The notes beneath the pieces were generated by a model. That model did no database searches. It was not told the origin of the DNA and saw only the letters and a list, made by a program, of their open reading frames with translations. From the NCBI GenBank assembly GCA_964401835.1, contig CAYNZP010000017.1, positions 1 through 47,610 on the forward strand: 47,610 nucleotides of DNA, written 5' to 3'. Both the position numbers and the translations under genes were made by a program. This DNA comes from CAYNZP01 sp964401835. GTDB lineage: Bacteria; Planctomycetota; Phycisphaerae; SM23-33. This document shows, piece after piece, positions 24,860 through 31,704 of this stretch (position 1 is the first letter of the stretch; each line of letters begins with the position of its first letter).

Positions 24860-25600
24860 TCACCACTGCGCTTCGCCGAACGGGTTGCCGTCTTTTTTGG
24901 GTTTTGGCTTGGGTAGTGTACCGATAACGGCTGAGGCGAGTGAAAGGTCGGCTGGAGTCGTTATCTTGATATTGCGCGGGTCGCCCAAGACCACACTTAC
25001 CGGCTGGCCGCTCTTTTCGACTACCTGCGCGTCGTCTGTCAGGCCGTCGATATCGGCTGCGTAGGCCTTTTGGAGGATATCCTTGCGAAACACCTGCGGG
25101 GTTTGAGCTTCCCATAAATTTTTGCGGCAAATGGTCTCGTCTATAGTGCCCGAGTCGGCCACTTTCTTCATCGTGCCGTGGAGCGGATAGGCCAGTATTG
25201 CCGCTCCCGTTTTCTCAGCCTCTGCGAACACATCATCTATCCACAGTGGGGATATACACGGCCGGACCGCGTCGTGGATGCAGACGTAATCGGCATCGTC
25301 CGAGACTTTTGCCAGTGCGTTTCGCACCGACTCTGCCCGAGTTGCACCGCCCTGGACTATCGAAGCGCCCATAAAACCAAGGTGGCCGCCGAATCGGGTT
25401 TTGAGTTCTTCCATATCCTCAGCTGACACAACGAGTTGAATCTGCACCACGTCGTCTCGTGTGCTGAACTTCTCGATAGTGCTTATGAAGACGGGCTGGT
25501 CCTTGATACGCTGGAATATCTTGTTCTGTTTGTTCCTGGATTTTTCTTTGAATCGCTTTCCAGCGCCGGCAGCCGGGATTATTACAGCGAATTTCGCCAT
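24860..25600 (-). CDS. ispD: 2-C-methyl-D-erythritol 4-phosphate cytidylyltransferase
   Basis: A 246-residue IspD, which makes CDP-methylerythritol from MEP and CTP in the non-mevalonate isoprenoid pathway. The nucleotide-binding loop PAAGAGKRF is at residues 9-17 with nearby Lys residues (KSRNKQNK), GGATRAESVRNAL (84-96) and HDAVRPC (109-115) bind CTP and metal, and DGLTDDA (near 185) is the methylerythritol-site segment. AGAGGTG precedes the ATG. A basic tail of about 20 residues extends past the usual end. It heads an operon with crcB and DUF190; that pairing is positional, with no known functional link. Confidence 0.92.
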   Translation of the reverse strand: MAKFAVIIPAAGAGKRFKEKSRNKQNKIFQRIKDQPVFISTIEKFSTRDDVVQIQLVVSAEDMEELKTRFGGHLGFMGASIVQGGATRAESVRNALAKVSDDADYVCIHDAVRPCISPLWIDDVFAEAEKTGAAILAYPLHGTMKKVADSGTIDETICRKNLWEAQTPQVFRKDILQKAYAADIDGLTDDAQVVEKSGQPVSVVLGDPRNIKITTPADLSLASAVIGTLPKPKPKKDGNPFGEAQW

Positions 25601-25759
25601 TGCTTCACCTCTTATAATGATTAATACAAGAGCAATCCTACTTACGGCTTACCTCCGTGGCAACTGCCTTTTCGCACAAAACACCTTTGAATATTCGCCA
25701 GCTTCCCGCTATTATCCGACATTTCTCGATGCGTGAGATACTTGGTATACTAAAGTTCT

Positions 25760-26056
25760 ATGGATGAAACGACAGAGAAAGACCCGAAGGGTTGCCCCGG
25801 GCATTGTCCGGAATATATCACAAGTCGCGACAGCGGCGACCCCGTTTGCGTAACAGATGGCCCGCTTAAGGGTTGGCGGTTCGCTTTTTCTGCAATAATG
25901 ACGTTTTTGCTTCCGCTGGCTTTGGCGCTTACAGGAGCCTATCTCGCAAAAGACGATAAAGACAGACAGGTTCTCTTTGTTGTTGGCGGACTGATAATAG
26001 GTGTATCTATCGCGTATATTTTCAGGAAGTTTGTGAACTTCGTGTTGCCAAAGTAA
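25760..26056 (+). CDS. Small two-helix membrane protein with N-terminal Cys motif, upstream of rnf
   Basis: A 98-residue protein. Residues 11-31 hold Cys12, Cys16 and Cys30 in a CPGHC...PVC arrangement, and two hydrophobic helices follow (about 40-62 and 70-90), ending in a basic tail. The layout recalls the RseC proteins that accompany Rnf/Rsx complexes, but I cannot show homology. It lies about 95 bases upstream of rnfC on the same strand. TATACT at 25746-25751 ends only eight bases before the ATG and no ribosome site is visible, so the mRNA could be leaderless. A role as accessory electron-transfer or assembly subunit is a guess from position and cysteines. Confidence 0.6.
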   Translation: MDETTEKDPKGCPGHCPEYITSRDSGDPVCVTDGPLKGWRFAFSAIMTFLLPLALALTGAYLAKDDKDRQVLFVVGGLIIGVSIAYIFRKFVNFVLPK

Positions 26057-26151
26057 TCCGCCGGAGGCGGATTACGGGCCTACAAAAGTCGCAAATCCTA
26101 TTGATGATAATTAGATTTAAAAATAAGAATGTCAAAAGGTAAGGCAGATAA

Positions 26152-27510
26152 ATGAGTTCGACCGCAAAGATGAAAGGTAAAGGCACATTCGCTCGCGGCA
26201 TCCACCCGTTTGAGGGCAAGGAATTCGCCCAGGATCGTCCCATAGAGGTTTTCCCGACGCCGCCGGCGGTGGCTATCCCACTGCTTCAGCACACCGGTGC
26301 ACCCTGCGAGCCGACGGTAAAAACCAAGGACGAAGTCGCACTTGGTGACAAGATTGGCGATAGCGAGGCGTTTATTTCATCTCCGGTTCACGCGACAATA
26401 GCTGGAACAGTTGCGATGGGTTCGGTAGCTACGCTTCCAAACGCTCGGCACGTTAAAACCGTTGTGATAAAGGCAGCCGGCGATCAGCTCGAAGGCGATG
26501 CCCTTGTCGAAGATATTTTCGGCGGCGACTGGCCGACAGACGGTCTTGAAAAATATCAGCCGGACCAGATTGCAGATGTCGCCCATGAGGCTGGCCTGGT
26601 AGGTCTTGGCGGGGCAGCCTTCCCGACTTACGTTAAATTCAAGGTTAATCCTGAAAAACCTATCGATACGATTCTCATCAACGGCTGCGAGTGCGAGCCG
26701 TACCTGACGGCTGACTATCGGTTGATGGTCGAATATCCCAAGCCAATTATCACCGGCGCTCTTCTGGCAGCACAGGCGACCGGTGCGGAAAATATCATTA
26801 TTGCCGTTGAGGATAACAAACCCGCCGCTATCGAAAAACTTCGCCAGGCGGCTGAGGGTACGAATATCAAAGTCGCAGTGATGAAGACCAAGTATCCGAT
26901 GGGCGGCGAGAGAAGTACAATCGTAGCTGCGTTGGGTCGAGAGGTTCCTACCGGCGGCCTGCCGTTGGATGTAGGCATTGTTGTTATTAACGTTGGTACT
27001 GCCACTGCTGTAGCAAGGGCTGTACTGCGGGGCAAGCCCCTTACCCATCGCATCGTAACGGTAAGCGGAGCCGGCATAAAGCAGCCCAGGAACCTGCTGG
27101 TTCCCATCGGTGTCAGCTATGGTGAGTTGATAGATTATTGTGGTGGCCTGACCGAAGATGCCGCACGCATCGTTGCCGGCGGGCCGATGATGGGCTTCAC
27201 GCTCAGCCTCGACGCTCTCAACACACCAGTAACAAAGGGCACCAGCGGCCTGACGATTCTGACCAAAAAAGACGTCAAGCAGGCAGCCGAGACAAATTGC
27301 GTCCGCTGCGGGCGATGTGTTGATGTTTGCCCGCTTAACCTTGTTCCCTCCAAGATGGCGATGGCCTCCAAGTACAAGGATTGGGACCTGGCCAAACGCT
27401 ATCACCTTATGGCCTGCTGCGAGTGCGGCTGCTGTGCGTTTATCTGCCCGGCTGCGATTCCACTGGTGCAGCTGTTGCGGACAGGCAAGGCGCAAATGCC
27501 CAGAGACTAA
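26152..27510 (+). CDS. rnfC: Rnf electron-transport complex subunit C
   Basis: A 452-residue RnfC, the peripheral subunit that takes electrons from or gives them to NADH. The N-terminal part has a barrel-sandwich region and the GLGGAAFPTYVKF motif (about 150-162) that binds FMN/NAD, with NGCECEPYLTADYRLM after it. Two 4Fe-4S motifs close the protein: CVRCGRCVDVCP and CCECGCCAFICP (about residues 384-430). It starts an operon in the order CDGEAB, the order known from many anaerobes and planctomycetes. The complex couples ferredoxin-NAD+ redox flow to Na+ or H+ transport. Spacing to rnfD is 47 bases. Confidence 0.94.
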   Translation: MSSTAKMKGKGTFARGIHPFEGKEFAQDRPIEVFPTPPAVAIPLLQHTGAPCEPTVKTKDEVALGDKIGDSEAFISSPVHATIAGTVAMGSVATLPNARHVKTVVIKAAGDQLEGDALVEDIFGGDWPTDGLEKYQPDQIADVAHEAGLVGLGGAAFPTYVKFKVNPEKPIDTILINGCECEPYLTADYRLMVEYPKPIITGALLAAQATGAENIIIAVEDNKPAAIEKLRQAAEGTNIKVAVMKTKYPMGGERSTIVAALGREVPTGGLPLDVGIVVINVGTATAVARAVLRGKPLTHRIVTVSGAGIKQPRNLLVPIGVSYGELIDYCGGLTEDAARIVAGGPMMGFTLSLDALNTPVTKGTSGLTILTKKDVKQAAETNCVRCGRCVDVCPLNLVPSKMAMASKYKDWDLAKRYHLMACCECGCCAFICPAAIPLVQLLRTGKAQMPRD

Positions 27511-27557
27511 GGCCAGGCATAAAGCTGCTGGCATAAAAGCTAAGGAAATCCATAAAT

Positions 27558-28637
27558 ATGACGGAAGTGAAACAGCAAACAGAAGTTCAGGCCGAGCCGG
27601 TCAAGCCGAAAGTGCACGTGGCCCCCTCTCCGCACGCTTACAGCTCTTCGCTGACGACGCGGAAGATGATGCTCGACGTGCTTATTGCACTCGTGCCGGT
27701 TGTGGCAATATCGATTTACGTATTCCGCATGTATGCCGTAACTCAGCTGGCAATTTGTATAGCCAGTTGCGTAGTTGCCGAGGCGGTCTTTACAAAGATG
27801 CGTCGCAGGCCTTTGCCTTTGGGCGATTACTCCGCAGTAGTTACCGGTGCGATACTTGCACTATCGCTTCCCGGTGCGGCACCTTGGTTTATCGGCGTTA
27901 TCGGCAGCTTTGTTGCTATCGCGCTTGGTAAGGTAGTATTCGGGGGTGTCGGTGCGAACATATTCAACCCCGCGATGGTCGGCAGGGCGTTTGTGATGAT
28001 AGCGTTCCCGGCTATGCTTGCTGCTGGTGTTAACGGCTATATCGATCCGCAGGCAACTGTAGATGTTATCACAACACAAGCCACGCCGATGGACGCTTTC
28101 AAGATGAAAGGCGAAATCGCTCCGCTGTGGAATCTTTTCCTTGGCAATACCAACGGCTCGCTGGGCGAGACAAGTGCGTTGATGTGCCTGATTGGCGGAC
28201 TTTATCTGTGTATCCGCCGGACAGCTTCGTGGGAGATTCCGCTGGGCGTTATACTGGCTGTTTTTGTCGGAGCTGTAATCGCCGAGCCGGATAACAGCAC
28301 GACATTTTTCATGCTTCTTGCCCAAGGCGAATTTTCCTCAGTTGCGCAACACTGCAGCCAAAACTGGATATTTGTCCACCACCTTTTGGGCGGAGCCTTG
28401 CTGTTCGGTGCGTTCTTCATTGCTACCGACCCGGTTTCCAGCCCGCTTACGCCTAAGGGTAAGTTCATCTTCGGAGCTATCCTCGGCGCGATGGTGATTA
28501 TCTTCAGAACACTCAGTGGTTATCCCGAAGGTGTCATGTTTGCCGTACTGCTTGCCAACAGCGTGGTTCCGCTGATTAACCGCTGGACAATACCGCGTCC
28601 GGTGGGTGGCCCGGTGCCTGCAGCTGCGAAGAAATAA
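27558..28637 (+). CDS. rnfD: Rnf complex subunit D
   Basis: A 359-residue membrane subunit with about nine to ten helices. The conserved ANIFNPAMVGRAF segment is at 133-145, and TQATPM (173-178) contains Thr176, the expected site for covalent FMN attached by ApbE. The N-terminal 25 residues are charged and cytoplasmic (PHAYSSSLTTRKMM marks the family start). TAAGGA precedes the ATG. RnfD homologues (NqrB) form part of the ion-translocating core. Its predicted flavinylation links it to the apbE gene at 35501. Confidence 0.94.
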   Translation: MTEVKQQTEVQAEPVKPKVHVAPSPHAYSSSLTTRKMMLDVLIALVPVVAISIYVFRMYAVTQLAICIASCVVAEAVFTKMRRRPLPLGDYSAVVTGAILALSLPGAAPWFIGVIGSFVAIALGKVVFGGVGANIFNPAMVGRAFVMIAFPAMLAAGVNGYIDPQATVDVITTQATPMDAFKMKGEIAPLWNLFLGNTNGSLGETSALMCLIGGLYLCIRRTASWEIPLGVILAVFVGAVIAEPDNSTTFFMLLAQGEFSSVAQHCSQNWIFVHHLLGGALLFGAFFIATDPVSSPLTPKGKFIFGAILGAMVIIFRTLSGYPEGVMFAVLLANSVVPLINRWTIPRPVGGPVPAAAKK

Positions 28638-28664
28638 CGAATCAGGAAATAAACGGATTAACGA

Positions 28665-29231
28665 ATGAAAAACAACTACTTAGTACAGGCGTGGCTGGTT
28701 TTGACCTTGGCGCTGTGTTTCGGAGCTGCATTGGCAGGCGTTGAGGCAGCCTTGGGCGGCAAGATAACCGAAAACAAGCTCAACGAGACAATCGGCCAGA
28801 TACCATCTCTGGTTCCCGGCAGCACTGGCGGCCAAAAGCAGCAGGTTGATGACAAGACAATCTATCGGGCAGTCGATGCCGATGGCAAAACTGTCGGCTG
28901 GGTTATACCGGCCAGTGGCCAGGGCTTTGCCGACAAGATCGAGGTTATCGTTGGCCTGGACGCAGAGGCTGGGACGATTACCGGCATGTATGTCCTTGAC
29001 CAGAAGGAAACGCCCGGTCTGGGCGATAATATCCGCAAAGATGACTGGCGCAAGCAGTTTGCAGGCAAGGCAACCGTGAGCAGCCTTGAAGTCGTCAAAA
29101 GTGATGCCAGCGAAGGTAACCAGATAGCAGCTGTTACCGGAGCGACGATTAGCTCTAACAGCGTCTGCGATATAGTTAATACAACGGTGGCCGATTTCCG
29201 AGAGAAGCTGGCTGCCCTTGTCACTGAATAA
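28665..29231 (+). CDS. rnfG: Rnf complex subunit G (FMN-binding)
   Basis: A 188-residue subunit with an N-terminal membrane helix (6-28) and an extracytoplasmic FMN-binding domain. The attachment motif TGATIS is at 158-163, with Thr161 the predicted flavinylated residue, and ETPGLGDNIRKDDW (115-128) is the conserved loop before it. AGGAA-type ribosome signals are poor, but the start is fixed by the signal helix. It sits 27 bases after rnfD. Confidence 0.93.
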   Translation: MKNNYLVQAWLVLTLALCFGAALAGVEAALGGKITENKLNETIGQIPSLVPGSTGGQKQQVDDKTIYRAVDADGKTVGWVIPASGQGFADKIEVIVGLDAEAGTITGMYVLDQKETPGLGDNIRKDDWRKQFAGKATVSSLEVVKSDASEGNQIAAVTGATISSNSVCDIVNTTVADFREKLAALVTE

Positions 29232-29245
29232 ATAAAGGTGTGAAA

Positions 29246-29881
29246 ATGGCAAAAGATGGACCGACTTCATTAGAGAGATTTATCAACGGCATATTGCCGG
29301 AAAATCCGGTTTATCGTCAGCTGCTGGGCATGTGCCCGACACTTGCTGTGACCAACGGCGTCGCGCAGGCTCTGACGATGAGCTCGGCGGTGCTGTTCGT
29401 GCTGTTCTGTGCGAATGTTATCGTCAGCCTGATTCGCGGACTTCTCAAGCCGCACCTGAGAATTCTCGTCTTTACGCTGACAATCGCGACATTCGTGACG
29501 ATAGCCGACCGTTTCCTGGCAGCCTATCTATATGATATGTCCAAGGCGTTGGGGCCTTATATCCCGCTGATTATCGTAAACTGTGTCATCATCTGCCGAT
29601 GTGAGGTTTGTGCTTCAAAGCAGTCGGTAGTCACAGCCGGCTCTGACGCGATCGGCCAGTCTATCGGTTTCGCACTGGCGCTTTTGAGTATCGCATCTGT
29701 CCGCGAGATACTCGGCAGTGGAACCTGGCTGGGCATGCAGGTCATGCCGGAGGACTTCGTGACATGGGTTGTCATGATACTTCCGCCGGGTGCGTTTATT
29801 ACTTTGGGTTTCCTGCTTGGCGGGGCGAACTGGATTGGCGATGCCTGGGTCAAGTTAACTGGCAAAGCCGCTAAAGGTTAA
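29246..29881 (+). CDS. rnfE: Rnf complex subunit E
   Basis: A 211-residue integral membrane subunit with six predicted helices, homologous to RnfA and NqrD. Typical motifs are NPVYRQLLGMCPTLAVTN near the N-terminus and IIVNCVIICRCEVCASK (about 106-122) with the conserved cysteine that helps bind the intramembrane iron centre. I choose the ATG 29246 because AAAGG at 29234-29238 is seven bases away; the GTG at 29240 is too close to it. It overlaps nothing and leads rnfA by six bases. Confidence 0.92.
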   Translation: MAKDGPTSLERFINGILPENPVYRQLLGMCPTLAVTNGVAQALTMSSAVLFVLFCANVIVSLIRGLLKPHLRILVFTLTIATFVTIADRFLAAYLYDMSKALGPYIPLIIVNCVIICRCEVCASKQSVVTAGSDAIGQSIGFALALLSIASVREILGSGTWLGMQVMPEDFVTWVVMILPPGAFITLGFLLGGANWIGDAWVKLTGKAAKG

Positions 29882-29887
29882 AAACAA

Positions 29888-30652
29888 ATGGAATACGTTA
29901 GCCAACTCGTACTGATAGCAATTGGCGCGGCACTGATTAACAACTTCGTGCTGCATTACTTCGTGGGTATCTGCCCGTTCATCGGCGTGTCTCGCAAGGT
30001 GGACATGGCCTTTGGCATGGGCTGTGCGGTAACGTTCGTTATCTCGATAGCGGCACTGCTGAGCTGGAGCTTTACCTTCTATATTCTTCGTGAAGGTGCT
30101 CCGCTTACGACGTGGGTGTGGCATCTTATTGACCCGGACTATACAGGCAAGGTCGATTTGAGCATACTCAACTACATCGTCTACATCTTCGTCATCGCAT
30201 CGTCGGTGCAGCTTGTGGAGATGTATGTGCGAAAGTTCTTCCCGTCGCTTTATAAGTCTTTCGGCGTGTTCCTGCCGCTTATAACTACAAACTGTGCGAT
30301 TCTGTTTGCGTGCCTTGAGATAATGAAAAATGTTAACGGTGCCGCGATTCCATGGGATTTGGGCAGGGCACTGACGCTGGCCGTCTTCGGTGGCATCGGC
30401 TTTACCATAGCAATCGTAATCATGGCCGGCATCCGTGAGGAACTGGACCTTTGCGACGTTCCCAAGCCGCTCAAGGGTGCGGGAATTACGCTTCTGGTAG
30501 CTGGCATTCTGGCCCTGGCGTTTATGGGCTTTACCGGCGTGGACCGCGGCCTGGCAAACGCCATCAAGCCCAACAAGGAAGAGCCCGCCAAGGTCGAAGA
30601 TATTGCCAAGGCCAATCCCGCCGCGACAAGCAGTGCAAGTCCTATGGAATAA
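29888..30652 (+). CDS. rnfA: Rnf complex subunit A
   Basis: A 254-residue membrane subunit with six helices, paired with RnfE. It has NNFVLHYFVGICPFIGVS (19-36) and LITTNCAILFACLE (about 131-144), each with the conserved cysteine of the shared iron site. The C-terminus is about 40 residues longer than usual (common length near 190-200), ending in a Lys/Glu/Ala-rich, probably disordered tail. The ribosome site is weak, and coupling to rnfE six bases upstream is likely. Confidence 0.92.
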   Translation: MEYVSQLVLIAIGAALINNFVLHYFVGICPFIGVSRKVDMAFGMGCAVTFVISIAALLSWSFTFYILREGAPLTTWVWHLIDPDYTGKVDLSILNYIVYIFVIASSVQLVEMYVRKFFPSLYKSFGVFLPLITTNCAILFACLEIMKNVNGAAIPWDLGRALTLAVFGGIGFTIAIVIMAGIREELDLCDVPKPLKGAGITLLVAGILALAFMGFTGVDRGLANAIKPNKEEPAKVEDIAKANPAATSSASPME

Positions 30653-30691
30653 ACTAGGGTTATTTTGAGATAATAGAACCGGATAAGAATT

Positions 30692-31612
30692 ATGATAATA
30701 ACAGTTGTCATCATCCTGGCTGCGGTAACCATGTTGCTGCTTGCAGTATTTATGGCTTACATCCTTGGCTGGGCCAACAAGGCCTTCCATGTCGAGGTTG
30801 ATCCGCGTGTTGAAGCGGTAAACGAGGCTCTTCCCGGTGCCAACTGCGGCGGCTGCGGTTATGTCGGCTGTAACGAATACGCAGAGGCAGTCGTTGCCGG
30901 AGCGGCCCCGGCTGACAAGTGCCCGGTCGGCGGTGTCGGCTGTGCTGCGGCCATTGCGAACATCCTGGGAATCTCCCTTGAGCAGACCTGGCCGTATCGG
31001 CCTGTAGTTCACTGCGGGGCCACTTATGAGCAACGCCTCAAACGCAGCGAATACAACGGCGAACAAAGCTGCACATCGGCCAATATGGTCTCAGGCGTGC
31101 AGGGTTGCAGTTATGGCTGTCTGGGCTTTGGCGATTGTGCGGATGTCTGTAACTTCGACGCGATTCATATTGTCGATGGCTTGGCTACAGTTGATTATGA
31201 AAAGTGCACCGGCTGTGGGGCCTGCGAAAATATATGCCCTCGTCATATTATCTCGATGATTCCGTTCAAGTCCGGCAAGATGCTGGTTGTCTCCTGCTCG
31301 AACAAGGATTTCGGCAAGGACGTCAAGGCTGTCTGTAAGGTCGGCTGCATTGGCTGCAAGATGTGCCAGAAACTTGGAGGGGAGATGTTCAAGGTCGAGG
31401 ACAATATATCACGTATCGATTATGACAAATACGATCCGGAGCAGATGGACGCCATGAAGGTTGCTCTTGATAAATGTCCGATGCGGCGAATCATGGCTGT
31501 CGGCGAACCGAGCGAAACGGACCTGGCAGCGGTGGCTGATGAAGAAATGCCCAAAGGTCCGATCGAGGCAGACTTCAAAACCACCGTCGATGAGACCGAA
31601 TGGCACGGCTAA
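30692..31612 (+). CDS. rnfB: Rnf complex subunit B (ferredoxin-like)
   Basis: A 306-residue iron-sulphur subunit. It has an N-terminal membrane helix (3-25), then the 4Fe-4S domain with Cys52, Cys55, Cys60 and Cys77 (NCGGCGYVGC..KCPVGG), followed by ferredoxin repeats (GDCADVC, CTGCGACENICP, CIGCKMC). The last 40 residues form an acidic tail. It is the likely contact for soluble ferredoxin. The gene follows rnfA by 39 bases and is the final gene before a strong bidirectional terminator, so the operon ends here. Confidence 0.93.
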   Translation: MIITVVIILAAVTMLLLAVFMAYILGWANKAFHVEVDPRVEAVNEALPGANCGGCGYVGCNEYAEAVVAGAAPADKCPVGGVGCAAAIANILGISLEQTWPYRPVVHCGATYEQRLKRSEYNGEQSCTSANMVSGVQGCSYGCLGFGDCADVCNFDAIHIVDGLATVDYEKCTGCGACENICPRHIISMIPFKSGKMLVVSCSNKDFGKDVKAVCKVGCIGCKMCQKLGGEMFKVEDNISRIDYDKYDPEQMDAMKVALDKCPMRRIMAVGEPSETDLAAVADEEMPKGPIEADFKTTVDETEWHG

Positions 31613-31634
31613 AAAAAGGTGTTTTCGTTAAATC

Positions 31635-31675
31635 AAAAAGCCCGCAGTTATGAAAACTGCGGGCTTTTCTTTTTA
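31635..31675. terminator. Bidirectional terminator between rnfB and the SdrD-like gene
   Basis: A 14-bp stem (31636-31649 with 31655-31668), 5-base loop, with T runs on the plus side (TTTTCTTTTT) and a shorter A tract on the other side that gives T on the minus strand. Confidence 0.9.
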
Positions 31676-31704
31676 TCGCCAAGTAGCGTAACTTGTTTAA
31701 ATGC

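Noticed and set aside
26377..27534. A 385-codon minus-strand frame opposite rnfC
   Set aside because: Same reason: antisense to a clear RnfC with two 4Fe-4S motifs.
29855..31066. A 403-codon open frame on the minus strand opposite rnfA/rnfB
   Set aside because: It is a mirror of high-GC3 coding DNA. The plus-strand frames give unmistakable Rnf subunits with iron-sulphur motifs, and the antisense frame shows no family pattern or ribosome site.
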